This document shows, piece after piece, positions 48,505 to 61,230 of a stretch of 64,000 nucleotides of DNA. The DNA comes from Rotaria sordida (taxonomy: Eukaryota; Rotifera; Eurotatoria; Philodinida; Philodinidae): positions 1 through 64,000 of the forward strand of contig CAJNOL010000744.1 in NCBI GenBank assembly GCA_905250125.1, read 5' to 3'. Position 1 is the stretch's first letter. Each line of letters starts with the position of its first letter. The notes below the pieces were generated by a model that had not been told where the DNA came from, ran no database searches, and worked only from the letters and a program-made list of their open reading frames with translations. Both the position numbers and the translations under genes were made by a program.

Positions 48505-50384
48505 ACTTTGATTTCGACGTTAGTTTAATGGAGAACTGCAATTTCAAATTGAATGTGTGACTAGCTTGTTTTCATGTTTTTTGTTTGCAAACGATAATAA
48601 AACCTCTTCTTTTTCAATGTAACGGGTTTGATATCGAAGATATCGCGTTAGTTTTCTTATAGTGGAGCCATGAAGAGATAGGAGTTCCTTTTTAGGCGTT
48701 GCTACATACATGTGTGGTTTTATTGAAAAGAGATTGTGTACGTGCTTATTGTCAATGATTATTTCATATGAGTGAAATTTTTATTGTAAGAGCTTCAACT
48801 AATGCAGAATGAAGTGTACTTTTATTTTCAAGATGTTGTCGTTAGTGTTCAACAGTATGGATGATAGATTATTTATATGACTTGAAAAAATGAATGATAT
48901 GAATATCTGATTTTGGTTCTGCTTCACACAGGGTGTTTCAAAAATCCAGCTGTAATGGTCAGTTCACTGTTCGTATGGTTCATGATAGTAAATAGTATCG
49001 ATATGAGAAAATATCGTTTCAAAATTAGTTGAAATTCTTGAGCGCATAATTTTCAGTGCTCAAACTGATTGTGAAATAATTACTTTGAACTCGTTAAGTA
49101 ATTGCATTTATCTTGTTAAACTTTGATACACATACGATAATTAAGTACTCTCAATAAGAATAGATTCTTTTTTTGAAGGAATGGTCATGTACTTGTCTGT
49201 AACGTGCAACTTTTCTTGCGTTGTGTTGTCGAAATTGATGTGACGAAGTCCTTCCTCGAAAGAAATCACGCATACACATGTTCGTACAATAGACCAGTTT
49301 CTTGTTGCTTTATCTGTTATAGTTACTTTCTCCTGTATCACAGTTGGGAAAAACAATTCAAAAGAAGACCAATTCAGCTCATGACTTGAATTGAATTGAA
49401 TTGAATTGAAAATACACAACCTCAGAAAAATAAAGTGATGTGATTTTTGTTATATTGTTTTGTTAGATTCTCACTTAGAGATGTCTAAATCATGCCTGTG
49501 TTTCTTTATTTTGCTTTTTTATTCGCATAATGCTATCAATTTTCTTTTCACTGTCTTCATAGTGTGTACATCTAGCTTATACTCGTATACTATTAATGAA
49601 CCGGTATATATTTCTATTTATATAGGCTATGGGTATACAGTGGTTATTTTCTTTACATATCAATCAGCGGAACATCATATGCCGAACTTCTTGAGGTTCT
49701 AGCTATATCATTCAATTCAAAATTGGTCGAGTCACCTGAATTCAATTCAACTCATGAATTCAGTTGAGCTCGATTGTGAAAAAATTTTTCAGAATCTGGT
49801 AGCACGAAGGATGCTTCTCGCAAAAGTCGCTCCCGGAAGGATGTGGATGAGGGTGTGTGTGGATTGAGCTCTTCGATTCACCCACACCAATACGCTTTTG
49901 TCCTTGCAATCAGTAAGAGTTCTGCTAAGTACGATTGAGAGGCAACTGCCCGAGGAGCAAGTGTCTCGGAAGCATCTGTCTAGGAAGTATCTTTCATGGA
50001 ATCGAATATTTTGCCTACAAAATTAGTATTATTCTTTTTTTCAAATCTTCTTTCCTTGTACAGACAGCTCGTTATCTAAGCTACTGGTTTTCTAGAGAAA
50101 GTTTTTTCATTACATTTATAGTTGAGTTAAGGTTTTTCATTCTTTGAACAACGATCAAAATTTAAGTCTATTTTTGGTAATTTCATCATATACTTACACG
50201 TCAATCATGAAGCAAGTATGGAAACTTGAAATTTTATGGAACTTTCAGCATATATGTGTAGGAGAATCCGACTTACATAACCTGTGAGCATTTCAGCCTT
50301 ATCCAACTTCATTTCATTGAGATATTGAAAATGCAAGGTAAAAAAAAGGTGATTTCGTTACCTTTAGATAGGTCGTTATAAGAC
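48505..50384. other. Intergenic, right end of the interrupting block
   Basis: Region downstream of the LRR gene. A (GAATT)n pentamer run occurs at about 49387-49411. No gene is supported; the several frames of 60-90 codons here lack homologues or splice context. Similarity to the E2-unit flank resumes at about 50385. Confidence 0.45.
49387..49411. repeat. (GAATT)n pentanucleotide repeat
   Basis: About five tandem GAATT units. Confidence 0.8.
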
Positions 50385-51462
50385 TGCAAAATAAGATTTA
50401 TGTATTGGATCAAGGCTAGCTAAATTGTTAAAAATAAAATTTTCTTATCAAACTCAATGACGGTAATTAAAGTTAATATTTCGTAGGGTTATTCATAGGA
50501 AAAAATATTGACACTAATGTTGGAATTTTTTATTATAGATTAACTAATAGTTCATTCTAAAGAATCGATTCTTTGTCAATGATTGTATTTGGATAGAAAT
50601 AATTCATTTATTTTCAATAAATTTACATTGAAAAGAAGCCTTCTAAATCGATAGATATCTGACTTGAAGGTTTCTTGTATAAGTCAATTAGCTCTTAAAA
50701 TAAATAGACGATCTTGCAAAAAGAAAACAAAGACAGGTCTCGCCATCTGTATCAAGGTAAATAATTGAATAAAACAATAATTATCATTTAACTATATATT
50801 TGTTTTCTTTCGTTTTTATTACTTCACTGTCGTACACATTCGTTTTATGCTAATTGATTAAAAGAGAAGCAAAGTTAAGTGAACTTTTCCCTTCCTTAGT
50901 ATCTCAGCGTTGGCTTTTCAACTAAGAATATTAAATTATATCCTTTGATTTTCAAGTATATTATTAATAAAATGCAATCAACAACAAAAATAAAATTTAC
51001 TTCATGATATACTGTCACATAAATTAAAAGGATGTTTCTTTCTTGCAAGCATTGCCAGATGCATTTGCGACCGGCGATATCTTTGTGATACATTGAATAG
51101 ATCCAGAATATTTTTAGGCAGTACAATAAAAAACTCAAAAAGAAACTTAATTAGCATATGCTCATTAACGTTTACCAAGAACTACATCGCTGAAAATTAT
51201 AGAGAGTAGCATAAGTAAAATGTTCTCAGTGTAAAACACATATTTACAGAAATCTGTCCTTACCAGGAAGTATCTCATTCAATTGTAAACTAAATTTAGA
51301 ACTTTTTGATACATAAATTATCGCATAGAATCTGTTGCTTGAAAGTTAAGAATTAAATACATAAATCAAGCAGAATCTGATAACAAAATGTGAGTCATCT
51401 GTGGTCTGACAGTATACCAACAAGTTAATTATAGCAATCGTTCATAAACATTTCCTGTTTAA
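50385..51462. repeat. Duplicated downstream flank of E2 copy D
   Basis: Matches 29360-30452 and 56600-57600 throughout, ending at the TTAA where the piggyBac-like element is inserted. No gene seen. Confidence 0.65.
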
Positions 51463-52180
51463 CCCTTTACCCCCCATAGAGGTTCCAGAAGAGCTATTGA
51501 TGAAACAACCATTGGAATAGAGTATTGGTGCCTCCAATATGCTAAAATTACGGTCAGATCGATCAAACGCACACTTGAGTTTTAGGGTAGTTTGTTGAGG
51601 GGGAGTAGGGGGATCGATTTGGAAAAAATTTCGTGAACTTTCCATAATACCGACGGAGTTCGGCCAAAAAACGTCGTAGAGAGCTCGTGGACGTCTTATT
51701 TTGTAGAGAATTGTTCACTCTATAATTTTACGTCGTTTAAACAAAACTTTATTTTCGGATTGTAGACGGCCAAAAGCTAAGGGTTGATTTTCTGGAAGTC
51801 GTTCAGTGACCATTCGATGCTTTACCACATCTTGCCTACCCAATGCTTTTCAAATTTTTGAAACTTATATAATCTACTAGTGGACACTTTCTTTGATGTA
51901 AATCACGCAACACGTCGCCAAGATATATATTGCCTAGAGGTAGAAAAAGAATTTTACCAAGAAAATTCCATTTTTTACTTTTTTTGAAAATCATCGATTT
52001 TATAAGTTGTATATCTCGGCACTAGCACAGCGAAAAAAATCTTTTTTTTTTACTAGTCGATAGCTCATGAAGTTTACTACAAATAGTGCTCTTAGAGGTT
52101 TTGAATTCTGTGCTTCCTTTATTTTCTGCAATCGTTCTACAAATGGTCATTCCAGTGACCAAGGGGGGGTAAAGGGTTAA
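51459..52180. mobile_element. piggyBac-like non-autonomous element, 714 bp
   Basis: The element 51463-52176 begins CCCTTTACCCCCC and ends GGGGGGGTAAAGGG, an inverted repeat flanked on both sides by TTAA (51459-51462 and 52177-52180), the piggyBac target and duplication. The paralogous unit at 30421-30470 continues straight through a single TTAA (30453-30456), showing the empty site. The interior has no transposase; a 67-codon minus frame is incidental. It must have inserted after the unit duplicated, or been lost precisely from the other copy. Confidence 0.85.
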
Positions 52181-52699
52181 TCAATCGCTACATGTTTATA
52201 ACATTATATTAGTGATATTAACTTATGAACGAAGCTTCATGCTACTTGTTGTATTGAATTCTAGTAATAAAATGTTTATAATATAATTTGATTACAAATA
52301 AAATAAGATTTTTCTTCAGATTCTTAACTTGCTAAAGATGTTATCAGAAAAAAATATTCGAACATTTAATTCTTATTAATGAATGAAGACACTATAGACC
52401 GACTAAAACACCATTTACAATCTTATGATATAAGTTTTTTCCCTTTAATGAAAAAAATACAATTAAAAGAAATCATGAAATCTCAATCTATCAGTATGGA
52501 AAATAACATGTTTATTATATTGGATTGAATATTTCTATTAAAATGAAGACATTACAAAATTGAATAATGAAAAATCTTAATGTGTTTTGCTATCTAAAAT
52601 GGTACTTTTGGAAATTATTTTAAAAAATATTTCTGTAATATATTAGACAACAGAAACTAGGAATGTTTAGTTCGTTGAAAAAATAAGTCTATAAAATCT
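52181..52699. repeat. Duplicated downstream flank of E2 copy D, continued
   Basis: Matches 30457-30972 closely. It presumably carries the E2-D 3' UTR. Confidence 0.6.
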
Positions 52700-53326
52700 T
52701 CAGTTGCGTAGCAAAGCATGTTGTCTGACACATTCCAATGCTTGACGATTAAATTCAGATCGATTTTCCACATATTCACAACCAACATCTAAAAAGAGAA
52801 AGAAAGTAAATAAAACAAATATTATAAAAAACGAACCAGCACGCATTGGATGCTCAAGATTAGGCGTGTCGATATATTGTATAACAGCTTTAACAGCATC
52901 AACTAAAGCCATTTTATTTGAATATTTAGCTTCTCTTACTAATAACTCATGACAAAATTTGCCTACAAAAAAAATTGATAAATATTAACTTTAACTTTTT
53001 TCTTAGTTTTTCTTACCATCTTTAGCAACATTTGGATGATATATTTGAGTAAGAAAACGTACTTCTGGTGGATCGAATGGAAAATTTGGTGTTAATTTCA
53101 TTTCAATCTGAAATGCACCTTCTCTAAATATTTCTGATTCTGGAAAAATTCGTCCAATAATCAAGATATCTTTTGGATTTGCAGAAGCACCTGTTTCTTG
53201 TTCATCAACATCTTCATCAAATGGTGATTTCTCAAGTACAAACTTAGGATCTGAAGTAGTTGCATTTAATAATTTTAGTCGAGTGATATTGTTGTACAGT
53301 TCCTTATTTAATTTTGGTGTAGCCAT
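52700..53326 (-). CDS. UBE2L3-like E2 conjugating enzyme, copy D
   Basis: Exons 53017-53326, 52837-52962 and 52700-52788 encode 174 residues, differing from copy C at few positions, mostly in the acidic insert ('DEDVDEQE') and in 'YSNKMALVDAV'. HPN is at 97-99, catalytic Cys107 is in 'GKFCHELL', and 'LEHPMRA' retains the UBE2L3-type His. The conserved C-terminal 'ALPRN' is 'ALLRN' here. Splice sites match copy C. No lesion is seen, so it is likely functional. Together with copy C it forms the youngest pair in the cluster. Confidence 0.86.
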
Positions 53327-56300
53327 ATGTTTTTCAATCTAAAAAACTCTAATAACTCAGTAATAATGTTTAAAATAAAAATGTCAGTTATTTTAGAGAT
53401 GCAATAGACGTGAAAAAAAAACTTGTATCGATTTTGTTGACAGAGAAAGCGCAAATTCGAAATGCACTAAGTAAACATGTTTTTTTCATACTTCCTAATC
53501 ATTACATGAAAATGTAAGAAAAAAAGAAAGATAGACGACCAATATACAATCATATATGAATATAGGTTAATTTCAGTATTGCCCTTGGCAGAGACAGTTG
53601 AAGAAAGAAACAACGATGACGACAAACATAAAAGTAGAATAAACAACCATGTTGATTTTTGATTACAACGACGTTTTTGACATTTGTTTTTTTACAAAAT
53701 AAATCATTTATCAGTATCATTTTACTATATAATAAGAAAATTTTTCTGTACATATGGCTTCTCATTTTCATTCTGTTGAGAAAAAATAAGGATAAATAAC
53801 ATGTGTCACCTATTTATGCTTTCTTATTCGTATTGGAATATTCCAACTTAAAAAGTATTTTTATTTATTTGTAGGAATCAAAACTCAAGAATACATTTTC
53901 TTATTGTTTTTAAGCCAAACATGTTCTACAAAAACTCATCATGAAAGAAATTAGTATGCAGTAGAATTTCAAGAATATTGCTTAATTTTGTTTCGATATA
54001 ATCATATTTGTAATAGTATCTATCTGCTTCAGAATTTTCATCTTATGCACTCATATGTAACAGTCAAATGCAAAACAAACTAACTATTTGAACAGACATA
54101 GAGAATAAGTCGTCAGATAAAAGCTAATTTGTGTAATTTTCAAACTGACTATGATATGAGACTCGATGACATTTTATTTTTGTCCACAACAAGACTTAAA
54201 AGCTATCTAATTTTTTACTCTAAATAGTTTATGATTTTAAAAGAAAAAGAAAGCCAAATGAATAAGTTTACTTCATATCGAATTAAGGAAGATATTTATG
54301 CTTTCAAAAATCTCGGGACAGTATGTTTGCTGCCTTATGAATTTTCATTTCTGCAGGAAACAGACAAAATTTACTCAAGAAACTTTTAAACTTATTCATT
54401 CGTAATATTACAAAAAAAAAGAAAAGAAAAATGTGATTTGACTCATGAAATCTATAAAAACCTTTTTATTCCAACTAAATTGACACTTTGAGTAATTCAG
54501 TTTTTCAAAATATAAGATAATCACAATGAAACTTATCATGTATGAATGCTTTCAAAATTCAAAAAGTCTCCTAAAATTCTTGTCACATATTGGTATCAAG
54601 GTACCCTCGTTGGTGCCATAAACTCAGCATATTCCTTAGAAATGATATAAAGGATGGTTTATTTTTCTTTCATTATATACGACGGAAGAGAACAGAAAAA
54701 AACAAACTACGTAGTTTTAAAATCATAAGTTGAAAGGTTTACTTTTTGCTATGAGAGTGATATTCTTAGAAATGACCTACTGTTTCATTCAAAAACAAAA
54801 GAAAACAACTCAATACGTGAGTGCGAGTTATATTGTCATTGTAAGGAGATAAAAAAATGACAAAACGATATATGAATTCCTGAACAATATTTGCAAACTA
54901 TGACATAAAATAAGATCATATAGAAGGCATTGTAATATAAATTGGAATTTTTTTTTCAAAGTATCAGCAATAAAAATTATTTGTCTTTTGGGTGATAATT
55001 GATATATATTTATTTAAAGATTTGTATATTCAAAAAGAGAGCATTCAAACATCAAGTAATTATGTTTGACTAAAGATTTGAGAATTCGAGATTAAGGTTG
55101 TATGTTTATCAAAACTATTTAGGATAGATATAGGCAAGTAATTTGTTCCAGAAATTTCGATCATAATTATCCAGGAAACACAAGCCAAGACGATTAAGAC
55201 TTAACTTTTTTAAACTAAATTGACTTACTTCAATTCTTCAAAATTATCCTTTGATAGCGTATATAATAAAATCTAAATTAAACTAGAGAGAATCTAATTA
55301 TTTTGCCGAAATAAGATTTCACACTATTTCAATAATACTTTTTCTTCATTATTCCTCGAAAATTTTTCAGACTAATTTTTGCTAAAACATTACAAGTCAT
55401 TGCGTATTTATTTCAAAAACTTATAGTTATATGTTTTACCATCTCTTAGTGAATTATCTTAAATATTCTTGAAATTAAAACCAAAAACTGGTAACTTTTA
55501 GCTGAAGAAATCGAACCATGAAAATTTGAGATTTCCTTCGATACCATATGTATACATCATGAAATAACTTTCTCAATATACAGATCACTGTCTTATGCAG
55601 ATCTTTTCATTTGAAGAGTCTATTTGAAACTTCCAAGGGGACGAAATCGATCTTCAAGAGACCTTTGCCCTCTAGATTTTTATCTTGGAAAAATAATGAG
55701 CATGATCAAGTCTTAAAAATGCTTTGTTCATTACATTTTTAAGACTGTAGCTATGCTGTATTCTTTCTTCATTGATCATCTATGATAATCAGTGATGAAT
55801 GGTTATATTTCGTATCTCATCATTATCCGCTTGTTTGATTTTTGAATGACTCAATAGTAAATTCATGTTTAGCAGCATCAATAACCATTTCTTTGTTCTT
55901 GAATTCCTTGAGAACGACATTACATTTACCAAAAACTAAACCATTCTGAATAGCTCTGCACGAAAAACCTAGATGATTGAAGATATAGTAAACATGTTAG
56001 TACTATATGACATCGAAAATTAATAGACATGAATATATTCATCATTTGTCTGTTGTAATGTTTCTAAACATTTTAGTTCTCATCATCGTTTAGCACGATC
56101 CTCTAAAATAGATTCTGGTTTGGGTAACAATTATTTCTGAGAAGCTGATTATTTTTCGAACGAGAAAACTCGAAAAAATTAGAACTATCGTATGAAAAAA
56201 AAGTTTATTCTACATAATTGTTAGACAAGTACTAACAATAAAATCAAGGTTCTTTGAAATCAAAAATTAGATTTATACAAAAAAGATCATATCACAAAAT

Positions 56301-58050
56301 GGAATTTTCTAAAATTGTTTTCAGCTGAGAAAAATTTTCATCAAATCGATCTTGAATCGATTCTTGTAGAACAGAAACTAGAACTTTTGTACGTTCTTTT
56401 TTTCAAATATTCATTAGCAATATCTAAATGCAAGAAAACTCAATTAATAAAATATTTTATTGACAAACATCTAACCACTCCAACATGATTCATCAATATT
56501 TGAATTAGCAGTATAATCAACTATAGTACTAATTACCTCAATCAAAATGTTTGTTGATTCTTAAGTTTCTTTTGCTCTTAACGAAGAAATTCATATTTTA
56601 TCTACAAAAACGAAAAATGGAAATAATTAAAGACAGTATTTGGTATGGTTATTCGTGGAAATAAAATACTATTGACCCAAATATTAAAATATTTTATTAT
56701 AGGTTAATTATTAGTTTATTCTAAAGAATCGGAACTTTTTCAATGATTGTATTTAGATAGGAAGAATTCATATATCTCGAATAAATTTACATTTGAAAGA
56801 AATCTTCTAAAATTTATATATCGATTCATATCTGATTTGAAACTTTCTTGTATAGGTCAATCAATACTCAAAAATAAAAAGACAATCATTACGAAAAGAA
56901 AACAAAGGCAGGTTTTACTGTCCCTGTCAATTGAAACAATAGAATGAAACAATAATTATCATTGTATTATATATTTGTTTTCTTTCGTTTTTATTACTTC
57001 ACTGTCGTACACATTCGTTTTATACTGATTAATTAAAAGAGAAGCAAAGTTAAGCGAACTTTTTCCTTTCTTAATATCTCAATATTGACTTTTCAACTAA
57101 GAATATTAAATGATATTCTTTGATTTTCAAGTATATTATTAACAAACTGCAATTAACACCAAAAATAAAATGTACTTCATGATATACTGTCACATGAATT
57201 AGAAAGATGTTTCTTTCTTACAATCGTTGCCAGATGTATTCGCTGCCAGTGACATCTATAATGAAACTTTCAAGTATTGAACAAATCCAGAAAATTTTTA
57301 TATTGTATAGTAAAAAACTGAAAAAGAAACTTAATTAGCATATGCTCGTCAACGTTTACCAAGAACTACATCGCTAAAAATTATAGAGAGCAGTATCAGC
57401 AAAACGTTGTCAATGTAAAATGAATGTTTATAGAAACTTAATCTTAACAAAAAGTGTCTCATTCGATACCTAAATTATCGCATAGAATCTGTTGTTTGAA
57501 AATTAAGAATTAAGTACATAAATCTAGCAGAATCTGATAACAAAGTGTGAGTCATCTATGGTCTGATAGCATACCAATAAACAAGTTAATTATACAGATT
57601 TTTTATAAGCGTTTCTAGTTCAATCAACCGATTGAATGGTTATAACGTAATGTTAGCGATAATAACGTTTGAAGGACTCTCCCTACTTCTTATGACATTG
57701 AATTCGAGTAATAAAATGTTTATCGTATAATTCATTTACACATATGACAAGAGTCCTCTTGAGACTTCTAACTTGCCTAAAGACGTTATCAGAAAAAAAA
57801 ACATTCGAACATTCAACTCTTATTAATTAATAATAATTCCATAGACTGACTAAAACACTATTTATAATTTTAATTTTTTCGATTAAAATTAAAAATATAT
57901 TGTAAAATTGAATAATGCAAATCTTAATATATTTTGTCATCTAAAGTGGTAGCATTCGAAATTATTTAATGAAACCAAAATCTGTGATATATTAGACAAT
58001 TAAAACATAAAAAAGGTTTAGCTCTTTTAGAAAACAAATCTATAGAGTCT
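53327..58050. repeat. Duplicated region between E2 copies D and E
   Basis: 53327-54480 matches the upstream flank of copy C. 54640-56600 matches 27660-28900 and 33070-34140. 56615-58050 matches 29430-30970 and 50460-52690. No intact gene. A 66-codon plus frame at 56747-56947 is not supported, since the paralogous flanks do not keep it open. Confidence 0.6.
55800..55960 (-). pseudogene. Decayed copy 3 of the unidentified terminal exon
   Basis: The reverse strand reads 'VVLKEFKNKEMVIDAAKHEF' then 'TIESFKNQTSG' and stop. It is clearly homologous to 33075-33205, but a frame change and stop near its 5' side break it. Confidence 0.5.
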
Positions 58051-58674
58051 TCAACTACGTGGCAAAGCATGTTTCTTGACATATTCCAATGCTTTACGAT
58101 TAAATTCAGGTCGATTTTCCATATATTCACGACCGAGTTCTAAAAAAAGAAGAAAAATAAATCAAGCGGAGATTAAAAAAACAAGAACGCACGAAGACTA
58201 AGTGAGTAATCAATATCAGGCTTGTCGATATGTTGCACAACAGCTTTTACAACATCCACTAAAGACGCTTTATTGGTCCATTTTGCATGTTTCTTTAATA
58301 GTTCATGACAAAATTTGCCTAATATTAAAAAAAAACTTGATAAGAATCATCTTTAATTTTTTTTTCTTACCGTCTTCAGCAACATTTGGATGATAAATTT
58401 TGGTAAGAAAACGTACTTCTGGTGGATCAAATGGAAAACTTGGTGTTACTTTCATTTCGATTTGAAATGCACCTTCTCTAAATATTTCTGATTCTGGAAA
58501 AATTCGTCCAGTAATGAAGATTTCTTTTGTGTTCGCGGAAGCAGCTGCTTCTACATTATCTTCATCAAATGGTGATTTTTCAAGTACAAACTTAGGATCT
58601 GAATTTGTTGCATTTAATAATTTTAGTCGAGTTATATTATTGTAGAGCTCTTTGTTTAATTGTACGGTAGCCAT
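58051..58674 (-). CDS. UBE2L3-like E2 conjugating enzyme, copy E
   Basis: Exons 58371-58674, 58193-58318 and 58051-58139 encode 172 residues. HPN is at 95-97 and catalytic Cys105 in 'GKFCHELL', followed by Trp ('AKWTNK') rather than the Tyr of copies C and D. The UBE2L3 His119 position is Tyr ('DIDYSL'). Early sequence 'MATVQLNKELYNNITRLKLL' is shared with C and D. The end is 'KKHALPRS'. The acidic insert is shorter. All three exons join in phase with GT-AG borders. It is likely functional. Confidence 0.85.
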
Positions 58675-59893
58675 TTGTTTTTCAGTCTAAAAGATTCGAA
58701 TAATTCAATAGTAATGTTTAAAATAAAAGGAAGACTTCTTTTACGGATGCAAGAATTGCGAGAAAAAGAAACGTGTGTCGATTTTGTTGATAAACAAATA
58801 ACAAAATTCGAAACGCATTTCCTAAATAGATACTTTTTTTTTACTTGCTTCATAATTATTATTTGAAAATGTAAGAAAAAGGGAAAAAAACAGGTCGACG
58901 AACAACCAGTTTATGCTATAAGTCTGTATGTAGGCTATTTTCTGTGTCGTTCTTCATAGACGCAATGAAAGAGAAAAACAACAACCATAACAATAAATAT
59001 AAAAGGTAAAAAAGAAAAAAAAACATGTTGGTTTTTAATTACGACAACGATTTTTATGGTTGCTTTTTGTACAAGACAAATCGTTTATTAGTATCAATTT
59101 GCGATACAAAGAAGAAAAAACAATTTTTTTTATATACATACGACTTTTTATGTAGAATAATAGTGCATTTAAAATGATCTCATAAAAAAAAAACTTCTTT
59201 TTTAAAATCTACATTACTCATGATATAATTTTTTTCATTCTGTCGAGAAAAAAAAATAACCGTCGACAATGTGCGTCGCATATTTATACATGCTTATTTT
59301 CACTGGAATATTCCAACATAAAAAAAAAACGACTTATCATAGAAAACAATTGGTTTATTGGAAAATTTCAAGAGAATTGTGTAATTTTGTTTGGATATAA
59401 TTAGACATGTCATGAAGCCATTCTGCTTCAGAATTTTCACTGTATATACTCCCATAAAAGTCACATGTGAACAAATTAATTGGATAGACAGATAGAATAA
59501 ATCATCAAATAAAAACAAATTTTTATAAATGTCAAATCGACTATTGTATAACACACGGTTACATTTTATTTTCTATATAACAATATGTAAAAACTATCTA
59601 ATTTTGTTAGTTTATAATTTCAAACAGAAAAACGAAGTCAAGAAAATAATTTTATTTCTTTTTTCTGTCTTAGAAATTTCTACTGAATTTGTATTTATGA
59701 AAAAATGAAATAAAAACAATCAGACAAATCTTCCAACATATTCGTGAAATTCCAGAAAAAAAACGTAATTTCATTCATAAAAACATTTTTATTTCGAATA
59801 AATTATCACTTTGAATAATTTATTTTTTCAAAATACAAGACGATTGCAATGAGATATTTTATTATACATGAATGTCCACATCAAATATAACAA
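58675..59893. repeat. Diverged upstream flank of E2 copy E
   Basis: Loosely matches the upstream flanks of copies C and D. It must include the promoter of E and the 3' end of F. No gene seen. Confidence 0.5.
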
Positions 59894-60529
59894 TCATTTA
59901 CGAGGTAATGCATGTTTTTTCACCATTTCTAATGCTTTTCGATTGAATTCTGGTCTGTTCTCCATATATTCTTTGCCTATTTCTAGCAAGAGAGGAAAGT
60001 AATAGAAGAATTCAAATAAAAAAAAAAATTTACCATAATTAGCTGCATAATCAGCGTCAGGGTTATCAACATGTTTAACAATAGTTTTGACAACTTCAAC
60101 TAAAGTTGTTCCCTCCTTCCATTTTGAAGCGTTGTTCAATAGTTGATAACAAAATTTACCTACATCAATAGAAAATAAAATGTTTGTAGTAAGTTTTATT
60201 TTTTATAACTAATGTGTTTAGGTACCATCCTCAGCGATATTAGGGTGATAAATAGGTGTTATAAATCGGACTTCTGGTGGTTGTATGGGATATGTTGGTA
60301 TTAATTTCATTTCTATTTGAAATGCACCCTGTTTGAAAATATCTGATTCTGGTAAAATTTTTCCAATAATGAGATATTCATCTCGTACTGTAGGGCATTC
60401 TTCGTCTTGTTCATCATCAAAAGGAGATCGTTCAAATATGAATTTAACTGGTGCATCTAATTTTGTTAATAATTTCAGTCGAGTTATATTAGTCCAAAGA
60501 GCCTTGTCTAACTTGCTTGTAGAAGTCAT
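59894..60529 (-). CDS. UBE2L3-like E2 conjugating enzyme, copy F
   Basis: Exons 60226-60529, 60034-60159 and 59894-59982 encode 172 residues. I chose the ATG at 60529 ('MTSTSKLDK') because it aligns with 'MATPKLNK' of the other copies; an in-frame ATG 27 bp upstream is possible. HPN is at 95-97 and catalytic Cys105 in 'GKFCYQLL', followed by Trp. The His119-equivalent is Tyr ('DADYAA'). The end is 'KKHALPRK'. The acidic loop 'DDEQDEE' is present. It is a diverged outer member of the array with the same two introns. Confidence 0.84.
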
Positions 60530-61230
60530 GAAATTAATTGGTCGTATAAAAATCAAAGCATAGCTGGGAAGTAATATCTGTCAATAAGTCTATCTATTTG
60601 TAACAGAACAGAAAAAAACACAGCCAATAAGTAATATTTGAAACTTCCTATTAGTGAAATTGACGCATGTGTAGTTTTTGTTGTTAATTTTTACGCTTTC
60701 TAAATAGTTTGATAATATTTTATTACGAATATAAAAAGTGATTTTTACCAAAATAAATATTTTTAAAATTATAATTTTCAGTTGTAATATTCACAACAAG
60801 TCATTTTAAATTCATTGGCTGACATTAATACTCTTATCTACACTTTTGTTTTCTTCATAATAGTATACATAAAACACGTGCCAGAGAGATAAGAATTTTT
60901 TCACTATCAAATTTGTGTTTCCTTTTTGGAGATTTTTGTCTGATTGTACTTTGCATATATCGCAGCAGAGGTTGCTACAGTCAACGCGATGTCCTGATTT
61001 TCTGATTTTTCTCTCGTTCCCTTTAGTGAAACACTACGCAGTATGAATTTGGTTAAATCACAAATCCTGAACACATCTAATGGGAGAAAAAGTTTTTAAA
61101 GGGAGCTTTCTTTCCTTCAATGCAGTAATCAGAAAATAGAATGGAAGAAACAATGAGTAATAGTATGAGTCAAATTTCCATATCATCTTTTGCATGTTTA
61201 TCACGTTGATTTTTTGCAAATATAAAACCT
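60530..61230. other. Intergenic, no gene seen
   Basis: Upstream region of E2 copy F up to the target duplication of the hAT-like element. AT-rich, no gene supported. Confidence 0.45.

Noticed and set aside
51442..51645. 67-codon minus ORF at the edge of the piggyBac-like element.
   Set aside because: It runs across the element boundary, so it arose with the insertion and is not a gene.
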